Assembly (NCBI GenBank): GCA_963662645.2
Contig: OY759762.1
Coordinates: 868,001-932,000 of the forward strand
Source of the DNA: Aldehydirespirator sp963662645
GTDB taxonomy: Bacteria > Actinomycetota > Acidimicrobiia > Acidimicrobiales > Aldehydirespiratoraceae
Reading direction: 5' to 3'
DNA length: 64,000 nt
The notes under the pieces were generated by a model. That model did no database searches. It had not been told where the DNA came from and was given only the letters and a program-made list of their open reading frames with translations. Positions 7,991-16,331 of this stretch are shown piece by piece. The number at the start of each line of letters is the position of its first letter. Position 1 is the first letter of the stretch. The position numbers and the translations under genes were made by a program.

Positions 7991-9649
7991 ATGCTTCTCG
8001 CCGATCTCGTAGCCTGCGCCGACGCGGTGGCCTCGACATCGGCGCGCACGACCAAGATCGAGTTCCTGGCCGCGTTGTTGCGGGGAACGAACGGCCGCGA
8101 GGCCGGCGTGGTGGCCGGGCTTGTGGCGGGCGATCCGCGCCAGGGACGCATCGGCGTGGGTTGGGCCACGGTGGCCACGCTGCAAGCGGACGCTGCCCAC
8201 GAGCCGAACCTGACCGTCGGCGATCTCGACGCGATGCTCGATGACGTCGCGGGTACAGCCGGTGACGGATCGGCACAGAGGCGGCTCGACCTCCTCGAGG
8301 GCTTCCTGGCCCGGGCCACGGCCTCCGAGGCCGATTTCGTGAGGCGGCTCCTCGTCGGAGAGCTGCGGCAAGGAGCCAGCGAGGGGGTGGTGGTGGAGGC
8401 GGTTGCCCGAGCGGCGGGCGTCTCGGCAGCTTCGGTACGCCGAGCCCTGATGCTGGTCGGCGACCTCGGCGAGACGGCCGGCATCGCCCTCACGGACGGA
8501 GCCCGCGGATTGGAGGCGGTGGGCTTCCAGGTCTTTCGACCGATCCGGCCCATGCTGGCCTCCACTGCCGACGACGCGGCGTCGGCGGTCGCCGAACTGG
8601 GCCGATGCTCGATGGAGTGGAAGCTGGACGGGATCCGCATCCAAGTCCATCGGCGAGGCGACGAGGTCCGGATCTGGACCCGCAATCTGAACGACGTCAC
8701 CGACCGCCTCAGCGAGGTGGTCGACGTGGTTCACAGCCTTCCCGTGAAGGCCGCGGCGCTCGACGGGGAGGTGGTGGGCCTAGCCGACGATCTCGGACCG
8801 GCCGCGTTCCAGGACACGATGGGACGTGTCGGCACAAGGCACCGCAGCGGCGACAGCCCCACCGGCAGCGACAGCCCCACCGCCGTCGGCCCCACCCGCA
8901 GCGGCAGCCCCACCGCCGTTGGCCCCACCCGCAGCGATAACCCCACCCGCAGCAACAGCCCCACCGGCGGCGAAGCGGTGCGGGTGAGCCCCATGTTCTT
9001 CGACGTGCTCCACCTCGACGGGCGCGACCTGCTCGACGAGCCGCTCGAGATGCGCCTCGACTGCCTGACCGGCGCGGTTGGCGACCTTCGCGTGCCCGGT
9101 GTCGTCACCGAGGACCCCGAGGAGGCTGAGCAGGTGTTCGCCGCCGCAGTGGAGGCGGGCCATGAGGGCGTGATGGTGAAGGCCGCCGGCGCGCCCTACG
9201 CCGCGGGGAGGCGGGGCAAGGCCTGGCGCAAGGTAAAGCCGGTGCACCGCTTCGACCTGGTGGTCTTGGCGGTGGAGCCCGGCAGCGGGCGCCGTCGGGG
9301 CTGGCTGTCCAACATCCACTTGGGCGCCCGCGACCCCGACGGGGGTTTCGTGATGGTGGGCAAGACGTTCAAGGGCATGACCGATGCGATGCTGGAGTGG
9401 CAGACCCGGCGCTTCGGCGAGCTGGCCACCGACCGCACAGCCCATGTGGTGGAGTTGCTGCCGGAGCAGGTGGTGGAGATCGCGGTCGACGGTGTGCAGC
9501 GCTCGAGCCGCTACCCGGGCGGTGTGGCGCTGCGCTTCGCCAGGGTGGTGCGCTACCGCAGCGACAAGTCCGCCGCCGAGGCCGACACCATCGCCGCGGT
9601 CCGCAGCCTCCTACCGGGCGCGGCAGGGTCTATAGGCTCACAGCCATGA
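7991..9649 (+). CDS. ATP-dependent DNA ligase (LigB type) with a repetitive insert
   Basis: 552-residue ligase. N-terminal helical DNA-binding domain (about 1-190), then the nucleotidyltransferase core with motif I EWKLDGIRIQ (Lys211 is the AMP-accepting residue), motif III FFDVLHLDGRD, motif IV EGVMVKA, motif V GKAWRKVKP, and an OB-fold with VVEIAVDGVQRSSRYPGG. The ATG at 7991 is preferred; an in-frame ATG at 7910 would overlap the ABC-F gene. Actinobacteria carry such enzymes besides NAD-dependent LigA, for repair. An Ser/Pro/Thr-Gly insert (about residues 285-326) interrupts the catalytic domain (see repeat 8847-8968). Its stop overlaps the next start (ATGA). Confidence 0.88.
   Translation: MLLADLVACADAVASTSARTTKIEFLAALLRGTNGREAGVVAGLVAGDPRQGRIGVGWATVATLQADAAHEPNLTVGDLDAMLDDVAGTAGDGSAQRRLDLLEGFLARATASEADFVRRLLVGELRQGASEGVVVEAVARAAGVSAASVRRALMLVGDLGETAGIALTDGARGLEAVGFQVFRPIRPMLASTADDAASAVAELGRCSMEWKLDGIRIQVHRRGDEVRIWTRNLNDVTDRLSEVVDVVHSLPVKAAALDGEVVGLADDLGPAAFQDTMGRVGTRHRSGDSPTGSDSPTAVGPTRSGSPTAVGPTRSDNPTRSNSPTGGEAVRVSPMFFDVLHLDGRDLLDEPLEMRLDCLTGAVGDLRVPGVVTEDPEEAEQVFAAAVEAGHEGVMVKAAGAPYAAGRRGKAWRKVKPVHRFDLVVLAVEPGSGRRRGWLSNIHLGARDPDGGFVMVGKTFKGMTDAMLEWQTRRFGELATDRTAHVVELLPEQVVEIAVDGVQRSSRYPGGVALRFARVVRYRSDKSAAEADTIAAVRSLLPGAAGSIGSQP
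8847..8968 (+). repeat. In-frame low-complexity repeat inside the ligase gene
   Basis: Alternating 18 and 33 base units built on AGCCCCACCGGCAGCGAC encode runs of SPTGSD, SPTAVGPTRSG and relatives. All units are multiples of three, so the reading frame is kept. Related to the frame-preserving minisatellites elsewhere in this window. Confidence 0.8.
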
Positions 9650-9978
9650 CCGCCAGAGCCAACATCTCCACCACCGCCGCAGCCGACACGATCCCGGCAC
9701 CCGCAACCTCCACCACCGCCGCAGCCGAGACGACTCCGGCGCCCGGAACCTCCACCGTCACCGAGCCCGACATGCGGCCCGTGACCGATGACGGGGACCA
9801 CGACCGCTTCGCCCACTACACCCGCCGGGCCGATGCCAACCGGGCCTACGTCGAGGGCACACCGGTGCGCGCCCTGTGCGGCAAGGTCTGGGTTCCCAGC
9901 CGGGACCCGTCCCGATACCCGGTCTGCCCGGAGTGCACCAAGATCCGGGAGCGGCTCCGCAGGCGGGCCTTCAACTGA
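9646..9978 (+). CDS. DUF3039 family protein with a Cys-rich C-terminus
   Basis: 110 residues. An Ala/Thr/Pro-rich N-terminal 45 residues precede the conserved part DRFAHYTRRADANRAYVEGT, then VRALCGKVWVP and YPVCPECTKIRE. The CG, CPEC cysteines resemble a zinc ribbon. This matches the small actinobacterial DUF3039 family, whose function is not known. The ATG overlaps the ligase TGA by four bases (ATGA), so translation is probably coupled to the ligase. Confidence 0.75.
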   Translation: MTARANISTTAAADTIPAPATSTTAAAETTPAPGTSTVTEPDMRPVTDDGDHDRFAHYTRRADANRAYVEGTPVRALCGKVWVPSRDPSRYPVCPECTKIRERLRRRAFN

Positions 9979-10007
9979 CAAGCGAGGGTCTGGCGCCGGG
10001 TACCGGG

Positions 10008-10421
10008 ATGCGCATCCACCTGCAAGGCACGTTCCTGTTGATCGTGCTGTTGCTCGTCTTCTGGGGGATGCTGAACTGGGCCGTTCCCATCCTGGACAAC
10101 GCTGTATTCGGCGACGACGGCGCCATCGTGGCCCGAGCGCCGCTGGAGGTGGACGATCCGGCCGACTCCGGCCGTGGCTTGGAGGAGGATCGGCCGCTCG
10201 ACGGCAACGAGGTGGCCGACTTGCAGGGCGCACTGACCCAGCTCGGCTACAACCCCGGTCCGATCGACGGCATCATGGGCGAACTGACCCGCCAGGCCAT
10301 CGACGAGGCCAAGGCGGACGTCGGTCTGCCGGAGGCGTCGGACCGCAAGCTGCTCGAGACCCTCGAATCCGCGCTGGAGGCTCTCAGCACCGCCTCCGAC
10401 CCGGACGCGCCGGGACCCTGA
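10008..10421 (+). CDS. Membrane-anchored peptidoglycan-binding-like protein
   Basis: 137 residues: one N-terminal hydrophobic segment (TFLLIVLLLVFWGMLNWAV, about 7-25), an acidic linker, and a PG_binding_1-like repeat (VADLQGALTQLGYNPGPIDG followed by IMGELTRQAIDEA), the short helical fold that binds cell-wall glycan peptides. Probably located on the outer face of the membrane. An in-frame CTG overlaps the stop of the preceding DUF3039 gene (CTGA) and would add 12 residues; the ATG at 10008 is the conservative start. The next gene starts two bases after its stop. Confidence 0.65.
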   Translation: MRIHLQGTFLLIVLLLVFWGMLNWAVPILDNAVFGDDGAIVARAPLEVDDPADSGRGLEEDRPLDGNEVADLQGALTQLGYNPGPIDGIMGELTRQAIDEAKADVGLPEASDRKLLETLESALEALSTASDPDAPGP

Positions 10422-10422
10422 G

Positions 10423-11349
10423 ATGCCGCGCCCCGGCGACGCCGCTGTGGCCGCTCCAGACCGGGCGCCCGACCGTTCGACGGTCTTCCGACCCTCCTAC
10501 GACCTGAACCTGAAGGTGACGTTGATGTGGGTGAAGACGTCGCAGCCGCGCAAGGGCGTCGGCTGGTGGGCGACCGAGACCCCCGAGGGCTCGGCCTCGG
10601 TGGCCTTCCGGGCCGTCGGGGGCGAGGTCCTGGCCGACGCATGGGGTCCCGGTGCCGAGTGGGCCATCGACCGGGTGCCGGACCTGCTCGGAGACGGCGA
10701 CGATGCCAGCGGGTTCCGCCCCCTGGATCCGGTGGTGCGTGATCTGGTGGATCGGCTGGGTGTCCCCCGGCTGGGTGCCACCGGCCGATGGTTCGAGGCC
10801 ATGGCCACCGCCGCGGTGTACCAGCGGGTGGTGAGCGCCGACGCCAGGACCGCGGTGGCCAGGATGGGTCGGCTGTACGGGGCCGAGGTTCCCGGACGGG
10901 GGCCGTTGCCGCTGTTCCCCCGCCCCGAGGCGGTGCTGCGGGTGCCGGACCACGGATTCCATCGGGCCGGCGTCGACCGGGGACGCGCCCGGGTGATCCG
11001 GGTCGCGGCCAAGTACGCCGACCGTCTCGAAGAGCTGGGCCAGCGGCCGCCAGCCCAGGCCCGCCAGTGGCTGCAGCGCCTGCCCGGCATGGGCCCTTGG
11101 ACCGCGGCCCGAACGACGGGCGCGGCGGCGGGCGACCCCGATGCCGTGCCGGTGGGCGATCTGCACGTGCCGAAGCTGGTGACCTACGCCCTCAGCGGCG
11201 CCACCGACGGCGACGACGACTCGATGCTGGAGTTGCTGGAGCCCTACGCCGGCCACCGGGGCCGCGTCGTCCGCCTGGTGAAGGCCGCCGGCATCGGCCC
11301 GCCGAGGCACCACCCCGCCCCCACCCGCCACGACATCAGCCGCATCTAG
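10423..11349 (+). CDS. DNA-3-methyladenine glycosylase, AlkA-like (HhH-GPD)
   Basis: 308-residue base-excision glycosylase. The helix-hairpin-helix LQRLPGMGPWTAA (about 218-230) and the catalytic Asp246 in PVGDLHVPK define the HhH-GPD superfamily; the N-terminal sheet domain (FRPSYDLNLKVTLMW) resembles AlkA. It removes alkylated purines from DNA, leaving an abasic site. Its stop overlaps the stop of the AlkD-like gene on the other strand by four bases, so two alkylation-repair genes of different folds are arranged tail to tail. Confidence 0.85.
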   Translation: MPRPGDAAVAAPDRAPDRSTVFRPSYDLNLKVTLMWVKTSQPRKGVGWWATETPEGSASVAFRAVGGEVLADAWGPGAEWAIDRVPDLLGDGDDASGFRPLDPVVRDLVDRLGVPRLGATGRWFEAMATAAVYQRVVSADARTAVARMGRLYGAEVPGRGPLPLFPRPEAVLRVPDHGFHRAGVDRGRARVIRVAAKYADRLEELGQRPPAQARQWLQRLPGMGPWTAARTTGAAAGDPDAVPVGDLHVPKLVTYALSGATDGDDDSMLELLEPYAGHRGRVVRLVKAAGIGPPRHHPAPTRHDISRI

Positions 11350-12086
11350 CCGACGCGGCGCTTAGCGGCTTGGCGGGCGGCCCTCGCGGCCCGGTGGGCC
11401 AGGGTGCGCTTCACGTAGGGGGCCACCTCAGGGGTCTTGCAGCCCGTCTGGCCGTGGTCGACCTTCACCGGACCGATGCGCTCGGCTGCGGCCAGAACGG
11501 AGCGGCGCAGGAAGGGGTCGCGCAGGGCCATGACGATCATGGCGCCGTTCATCTCGTGGCGGACCCGGTTGGGCCGCACGGCGATCTCCGCTTCGATCTG
11601 GTCCAGCAGGCCCTTGAGCTCCTCGACCGACCACACCTCGGGATCCTCGGCGCTGCACATGACGATGAACCACCCGACCGATGCGGGCCACTCGTCGGGA
11701 TCGTCCCGCCAGGAGTCGCTCAACGTCCGGGCGTGCGGCGTCTGGGCGCACAACCCGCCCAAGCCTTCGGCCAGGATGTAGTTGTCGACGTCACCCAGCC
11801 ACCGGCGAGCCAGGGGCTCGTCCAGCGAGGCGGGATCGGCCACGCGCAGCGCCAGCACCCGGGCGTCGTGGTTGCCGGTGTCCCACAGTTGCCAGGCCAG
11901 CGCATGGTCGGTCTTGATCGGCTTGGCGATCCGGCCCAACTCTGCGTAGCTGACCCCGAACATGGGCTCGGCCGCGCCGTGGCGGGCATAGACCTTGCGG
12001 TTCTGGGCCGTCCCCGCGGCCTCGAGCTGTTCCATGACCGAGCCGAGATCATGCGCCACCTTCGTACCTGCCATCAGCCGGTTCAC
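11346..12086 (-). CDS. DNA alkylation repair protein, AlkD-like (HEAT-like repeats)
   Basis: About 246 residues, almost all helical, with the AlkD-family pattern: GVSYAELGRIAKPIKTDHALA, LWDTGNHDARVLALRVADP, then WLGDVDNYILAE and NGAMIVMALRDPFLR. AlkD-type glycosylases excise bulky or cationic alkylpurines without base flipping. The C-terminus is Ala/Arg-rich and basic. GTG start overlaps the stop of the serine hydrolase gene (GTGA); ATG at 12074 is an alternative. It is the last gene of the minus-strand run beginning with the mycothiol-dependent formaldehyde dehydrogenase. Confidence 0.75.
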   Translation of the reverse strand: MNRLMAGTKVAHDLGSVMEQLEAAGTAQNRKVYARHGAAEPMFGVSYAELGRIAKPIKTDHALAWQLWDTGNHDARVLALRVADPASLDEPLARRWLGDVDNYILAEGLGGLCAQTPHARTLSDSWRDDPDEWPASVGWFIVMCSAEDPEVWSVEELKGLLDQIEAEIAVRPNRVRHEMNGAMIVMALRDPFLRRSVLAAAERIGPVKVDHGQTGCKTPEVAPYVKRTLAHRAARAARQAAKRRVG

Positions 12087-13270
12087 CCGTCGAAGTCGCG
12101 AGTGAACAGGCGATAAGCCAGATCGTCGACGCTGGCTGCCGAGTTCGACAGGATGACCACTCCTTCACCCGCCTCCGGGTCGAAGCCAATGAACGAGGCG
12201 TAGCCGCCGGTTGCGCCGTTGTGCCACACGAAGCGGCGGTCTCCCTCTGCCGCGATGATCCACCCCAGCCCGAGGTCCATGCCCAGCGCAGGGTCCGTCA
12301 ACTGCGGAGCATGGGCGAGCTCCATCGCAGGCCGCAGGGCCGACTCGCGTAGCCCCATGTTCGCCTCGACGAATGTCAGCATGTCGTTCACGGTGGATCG
12401 GAGCGCTCCTGCGCCGGCCAGGGCGGTGAAGTCCCAGTTGGCGGCCGGCCGGAGCCGCTCGTCGTGCCCGGGGGCCAGGCGCGCCCGAAGCGGAGCACTC
12501 AGATCGACGGCGGTGTCTTCCATCTGGAGCGGCCCGAGGATCCGCTCGATCGCCAGCGTCTCGTAGTCGGTGCCCTCCCGGAGGGCGAGCGCATGGCCCA
12601 GCAGGCCGTAGCCGACGTTCGAGTACTCGACCGCCTCGCCGACGTCCCGTCGCAATTCGTGAGACGACAGGAACGCGTAGAGACGCTCGGCGTCGTAGTC
12701 GGCGTACGGGTTGGTCTCGTCGGCCGGGTCGAAATTGCCGGGCAGGCGGGGCAGTCCCGAGTTGTGGGTGGCCAGATGACCCAGGGTGATCTCGGTTGCG
12801 CCTCGGGTCGGCATCCGGGCCGCGGCACCCAGCAGGCTCTGCACCGGCGTGTCGAGCCCCAACTCCCCCCGTACCACGAGATCGGCCAGCAGGGTCGAGG
12901 TGAACACCTTCGTGACCGAGGCGATCTCGAAGACGGTGTCTCCGTCGGGCTGGGTCGAATCATCCGCGCTGAAGCGGCCAAATCCGACGACCGTGCGCCC
13001 CACCCCGGTCGTCAGACCGGCCACGACCCCGACGCCCTGCCGCTCGTCGTCGACGAACTCCGCCAAGAGGCCGCGGATCTGCTCGCTGAGCGTCTCAGCC
13101 TCCGGCATCACAGCATCCGATCCGCTGAGTGTCTCAACCTCCGGCCCAGCCTCCGGTATAACAGCATCCGACCCAGCCTCCGTGACAGTGCTCGGGCCCG
13201 CACAGGCGACACACCAGATCGCAAGCCCGACGCCAGCTGCGAGCGCCCTGCGCGTGGAACTCCCTCTCAG
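12083..13270 (-). CDS. Serine hydrolase, class C beta-lactamase fold, probable lipoprotein with CTG start
   Basis: Beta-lactamase/penicillin-binding-like hydrolase: catalytic Ser-Lys in FEIASVTKVFTS, Tyr motif YSNVGYGLLG, and HNGATGGYAS in place of KTG. The first canonical start (GTG 13111) leaves out an in-frame upstream stretch that encodes RRALAAGVGLAIWCVACAG, a clear lipoprotein signal, followed by a duplicated 17-residue linker (SDAVIPEAGPEVETLSG, SDAVMPEAETLSE). That frame has no ATG, GTG or TTG, but a CTG at 13270 overlaps the TGA of the preceding MBL gene (CTGA). I therefore favour CTG initiation coupled to the MBL gene. Substrate unknown; esterase, beta-lactamase or peptidase activity are all possible. 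Confidence 0.7.
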   Translation of the reverse strand: MRGSSTRRALAAGVGLAIWCVACAGPSTVTEAGSDAVIPEAGPEVETLSGSDAVMPEAETLSEQIRGLLAEFVDDERQGVGVVAGLTTGVGRTVVGFGRFSADDSTQPDGDTVFEIASVTKVFTSTLLADLVVRGELGLDTPVQSLLGAAARMPTRGATEITLGHLATHNSGLPRLPGNFDPADETNPYADYDAERLYAFLSSHELRRDVGEAVEYSNVGYGLLGHALALREGTDYETLAIERILGPLQMEDTAVDLSAPLRARLAPGHDERLRPAANWDFTALAGAGALRSTVNDMLTFVEANMGLRESALRPAMELAHAPQLTDPALGMDLGLGWIIAAEGDRRFVWHNGATGGYASFIGFDPEAGEGVVILSNSAASVDDLAYRLFTRDFDG

Positions 13271-13896
13271 CTCAGACCCAGCTCCGACATGCGGTCCAGC
13301 ACGCGCTCGGTCTCTGCGGCGATGGTGGTGTTGTCGCCGTGGCCGGTGTGCACCACTGTGTCGGGCGGCAGGGTGAGCAGGCGGTCGCGGATGCTTCGCA
13401 GGATGGTGGGCTCGTCGCTGTAGCTGCGTCCGGTGGCACCCGGCCCGCCGCAGAACAGGGTGTCGCCCGACAGCACCCGGCCGTCGGAGGCGTCGTGGAA
13501 GCAGCAGCAGCCTGGCGAGTGGCCCGGCGTGTGGATCACCCCGAGCTCATGGCCTCCTGCGGTCAGCACCGAGCCCGGCTCCAGGTCGCCGTCGGGCGAG
13601 TCGCCGGGATGGACCACGTCCCACAGCATCCGGTCGCTGGGATGCAGCAGCACCGGCGCGTCCACCGCGTCGCGCAGGGTCACCGCCGCGTTGATGTGGT
13701 CGTTGTGGCCGTGGGTGCACACGATGGCCGCCACCCGGCGGCCGGCCACCGCGGCCGCGATGGGCTCGTGGTCGTGGGCGGCGTCGAAGATCAGCACCTC
13801 GCGGTCGTCGCCCACGAGCCAGATGTTGTTGGTGACCTCCCACTCGCCGCCGTCGAGAGCGAAGATGCCGTCGGTGGTGACCAGCTCGATGGGCAT
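13267..13896 (-). CDS. MBL-fold hydrolase adjacent to mscR (glyoxalase II-like)
   Basis: 209 residues with the metallo-beta-lactamase signature THGHNDH (two-metal centre), HTPGHSPGCCCF and LSGDTLFCGGPGATGR. In mycobacteria the same gene follows mscR (Rv2260 after Rv2259), and it is thought to hydrolyse the mycothiol thioester formed by the dehydrogenase, releasing formate. The 17-base spacing to mscR supports one operon. Function is assigned from fold plus context. Confidence 0.85.
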   Translation of the reverse strand: MPIELVTTDGIFALDGGEWEVTNNIWLVGDDREVLIFDAAHDHEPIAAAVAGRRVAAIVCTHGHNDHINAAVTLRDAVDAPVLLHPSDRMLWDVVHPGDSPDGDLEPGSVLTAGGHELGVIHTPGHSPGCCCFHDASDGRVLSGDTLFCGGPGATGRSYSDEPTILRSIRDRLLTLPPDTVVHTGHGDNTTIAAETERVLDRMSELGLS

Positions 13897-13913
13897 GGCC
13901 TCGGTCCCGGCCT

Positions 13914-14999
13914 CTACAGCACGACGACGGAGCGCAGCACCTCGCCGCGCTCCATCTTGTGGAAGGCCTCCTCCACGTCACCGAGGTCGATCGTCTCCGA
14001 CACGAAGCCGTCGAGGTCGAGCCGGCCCTGGAGGTACAGGTCGATCAGCATCGGGAAGTCGCGGCTCGGCAGGCAGTCGCCGTACCAGCTGGACTTGAGG
14101 GCCCCTCCCCGGCCGAACACCTCGATGAAGGGCAGCTCGATGGTCATGTCCGGGCGGGGCACGCCGACCAGCACGACCGTCCCGGCCAGGTCGCGGGCCT
14201 CGAAGGCCTGGCGGTAGGTCTGGGGCAGGCCCACTGCCTCGATGGCCACGTCGACGCCGTTGCCGCCGGTGAGGGCCTGAATCTCCGCCACGGGATCGGC
14301 CTCCGAGGAGTTGATCGTGTGGGTGGCCCCGAATCCGCGGGCCCATTCGAGCTTGCGGTCGTCGATGTCCACGCCGATGATGGTCGAGGCGCCGGCCAGC
14401 TTGGAACCGGCGATGGCGGCGTCGCCCACTCCCCCGCAGCCGAACACGGCCACGCTGTCGCCCCGGCCGACACCGCCGGTGTTGATGGCCGCGCCGATGC
14501 CGGCCATCACACCGCAGCCGAGCAGCCCCGCCGCGGTGGCCGGGGCGGACGAGTCGACCGGGGTGCACTGGCCCGCCGCCACCAGCGTCTTCTCGACGAA
14601 AGCGCCGATGCCCAGCGCGGGCGACAGCTCCGTGCCGTCGGCCAGCGTCATCTTCTGGGAGGCGTTGTGGGTGCTGAAGCAGATGTGGGGCCGGCCCCGC
14701 AAGCACGAGCGGCACTGGCCGCACACCGCCCGCCAGTTGAGGATCACATAGTCGCCGGGAGCCACCTCGGTCACCCCGTCACCGACAGACTCAACCACCC
14801 CGGCGGCCTCGTGGCCCAACAGGAAGGGAAACTCATCGTTGATGCCCCCCTCGCGGTAGTGGAGGTCGGTGTGGCAGACGCCGCAGGCCTGTATGGCCAC
14901 CACCGCCTCTCCCGGACCGGGGTCGGGTATCACGACATCGGTGATCGTGACGGGCTCGCCTTCCGCCATCGACACCACTCCTTGCACGGTCTGGGGCAT
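13914..14999 (-). CDS. mscR: S-(hydroxymethyl)mycothiol dehydrogenase / S-nitrosomycothiol reductase
   Basis: 361-residue zinc medium-chain dehydrogenase. Catalytic zinc ligands in ACGVCHTDLHYREG and LLGHEAAG, structural zinc cysteines in CGQCRSCLRGRPHIC, NAD-binding VFGCGGVGDAAI. The stretches GGINDEFPFLLGHEAAG, VILNWRAVCGQCR and GALKSSWYGDCLPS match mycobacterial MscR closely, separating it from general alcohol dehydrogenases. It oxidises the formaldehyde-mycothiol adduct and reduces nitrosomycothiol, which implies that the host makes mycothiol. Strong GGAGGAGG ribosome site upstream of the ATG. First gene of the operon with the MBL hydrolase, serine hydrolase and AlkD-like protein. Confidence 0.93.
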   Translation of the reverse strand: MPQTVQGVVSMAEGEPVTITDVVIPDPGPGEAVVAIQACGVCHTDLHYREGGINDEFPFLLGHEAAGVVESVGDGVTEVAPGDYVILNWRAVCGQCRSCLRGRPHICFSTHNASQKMTLADGTELSPALGIGAFVEKTLVAAGQCTPVDSSAPATAAGLLGCGVMAGIGAAINTGGVGRGDSVAVFGCGGVGDAAIAGSKLAGASTIIGVDIDDRKLEWARGFGATHTINSSEADPVAEIQALTGGNGVDVAIEAVGLPQTYRQAFEARDLAGTVVLVGVPRPDMTIELPFIEVFGRGGALKSSWYGDCLPSRDFPMLIDLYLQGRLDLDGFVSETIDLGDVEEAFHKMERGEVLRSVVVL

Positions 15000-15147
15000 G
15001 TCTCGGTCCTCCTCCTGCCGGTGCTTCCGGGCGACCCGGGCACACTACCGCGCCCGTCGGACCGAGTGGGTAGGCGCGCCGCGTCCGCGCGGGACGGCGG
15101 CATTCCGCTGCCGATGGCGGCTGGACCGGCGGCGTAGAGTCGAGGCC

Positions 15148-15414
15148 ATGTGCCGCAACATCACGACCCTGCGGGGTCTGGCTCCGCCCGCCACGACCGA
15201 GGAGGTCGAGGCCGCTGCCCGGCAGTACGTCCGCAAGGTCAGCGGAGTGCAGAAGACATCGGCGACAACCGAGGCCCCTCTTGAACAGGCCGTTGCCCTC
15301 ATCGCCGACGCCACCGCCGACCTCTTGGCCGCGCTGCCGCCCCGCCGGACGCCGCCGCGCACCGATCCGCCGTTGCGGCGTCTAGCTGCAGCTGCCGCGG
15401 CCGGTTCGGATTGA
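15148..15414 (+). CDS. DUF2277 family small protein
   Basis: 88 residues. The conserved N-terminus MCRNITTLRGLAPPAT, followed by EVEAAARQYVRKVSG, is the DUF2277 signature; the tail (LPPRRTPPRTDPPLRR) is Pro/Arg-rich. The family is widespread in actinobacteria and of unknown function. Its TGA overlaps the TTG start of the following methyltransferase (TTGA), so the pair is probably translated together. Confidence 0.75.
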   Translation: MCRNITTLRGLAPPATTEEVEAAARQYVRKVSGVQKTSATTEAPLEQAVALIADATADLLAALPPRRTPPRTDPPLRRLAAAAAAGSD

Positions 15415-16112
15415 GTTTGCCGGTGGCTGGTTCGACGCGTCAGTTGTCGGACCTCGTCGTCCAGGCCCGCCGTTACGGAGTGCGCGACGAGGCCGTGCTG
15501 GAGGCCATTGGCCGGGTGCCGCGCCAGGAATTCGTCCCCCGCCGGTTAGCGGCGGCCGCCTTCGACGACGGGCCGCTGCCCATAGGCGAGGGCCAGACCA
15601 TCAGCCAGCCCGCCATGGTGGCCATGATGGCCGAGGCGGCCCGGTTGAGCCCGGACGACCGTGTGCTCGAGGTAGGTGCCGGGTCGGGCTACGGCGCGCT
15701 GGTACTGCGGGCCCTGGCCCGCCGGGTGGTGACCATCGAGCGGCGGTCGGCGCTGGCCGAGAAGGCCCGGGCCGCTCTCACCGGGCAGGGGCTGGGAGAC
15801 GTGACGGTCGTGGTCGGCGACGGCACGCTGGGGTGGCCCGAGGAGGCGCCCTATGACGCCATCGTCGTCACCGCCGCCGGTCCGACTCCTCCTCCGCCGC
15901 TGCTGGAGCAGCTCGCGCCCGGCGGCCGTCTGGTGATACCGATCGGCCCGCGGTACGGCCACCAGCACCTCATGCGCTACACCCGCCGCCCCGACGCTGA
16001 GCCTCAGGATGGCGAAGGCCAGCCGATGAGCGGGGACTACTGCGAGGAGAGGCTCACGCCGGTGCGCTTCGTACCCCTCATCGGTGCCCACGGATATGCC
16101 CCCGGCCGCTGA
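15411..16112 (+). CDS. pcm: Protein-L-isoaspartate O-methyltransferase
   Basis: 233-residue SAM methyltransferase. N-terminal RQLSDLVVQARRYGVRDEAVLEA and RQEFVP are the PCMT substrate region; IGEGQTISQPAMVAMMAEA is the family hallmark; SAM motif I is VLEVGAGSGYGALVL and motif III PGGRLVIPIG. It methylates isoaspartyl residues so that they can return to aspartate. TTG start overlapping the DUF2277 stop; a GTG at 15423 would remove four residues. Followed by a run of repeats and mini-ORFs before the next gene. Confidence 0.9.
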   Translation: MSLPVAGSTRQLSDLVVQARRYGVRDEAVLEAIGRVPRQEFVPRRLAAAAFDDGPLPIGEGQTISQPAMVAMMAEAARLSPDDRVLEVGAGSGYGALVLRALARRVVTIERRSALAEKARAALTGQGLGDVTVVVGDGTLGWPEEAPYDAIVVTAAGPTPPPPLLEQLAPGGRLVIPIGPRYGHQHLMRYTRRPDAEPQDGEGQPMSGDYCEERLTPVRFVPLIGAHGYAPGR

Positions 16113-16136
16113 GCCCCACCCGGCCGCGCCGATCCC

Positions 16137-16331
16137 ATGACACGACACCATGACGCACGTCGACCAGAACGGCAGAACCGGCAGCCCAGAAAGTCCACCA
16201 AGGCACCCACCACCGCCAACACAGAACCCGCAGCCCAGAAAGTCCACCAAGGCACCCACCACCGCCAACACAGAACCCGCAGCCCAGAAAGTCCACCAAG
16301 GCACCCACCACCGCCAATTCTCGACACATGA
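16137..16331 (+). CDS. Bridging mini-ORF over the 49-bp repeats (64 codons)
   Basis: ATG 24 bases after the pcm stop. The frame passes through all three 49-bp units (read in three different frames) and ends in a TGA overlapping the ATG of a second mini-ORF (ATGA). The product is Pro/Thr/His/Arg-rich and has no recognisable fold. An ATG at 16150 is in frame with the next gene and would instead give it a 71-residue repetitive N-terminal extension. Confidence 0.35.
   Translation: MTRHHDARRPERQNRQPRKSTKAPTTANTEPAAQKVHQGTHHRQHRTRSPESPPRHPPPPILDT
16182..16320. repeat. Tandem 49-bp repeat, about 2.8 copies
   Basis: Units start at 16182, 16231 and 16280 with CAGCCCAGAAAGTCCACCAA; the third departs near its end (GCCAATTC). 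The unit has no stop codon in any plus-strand frame, which allows an ORF to run through although 49 is not a multiple of three. Confidence 0.92.
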
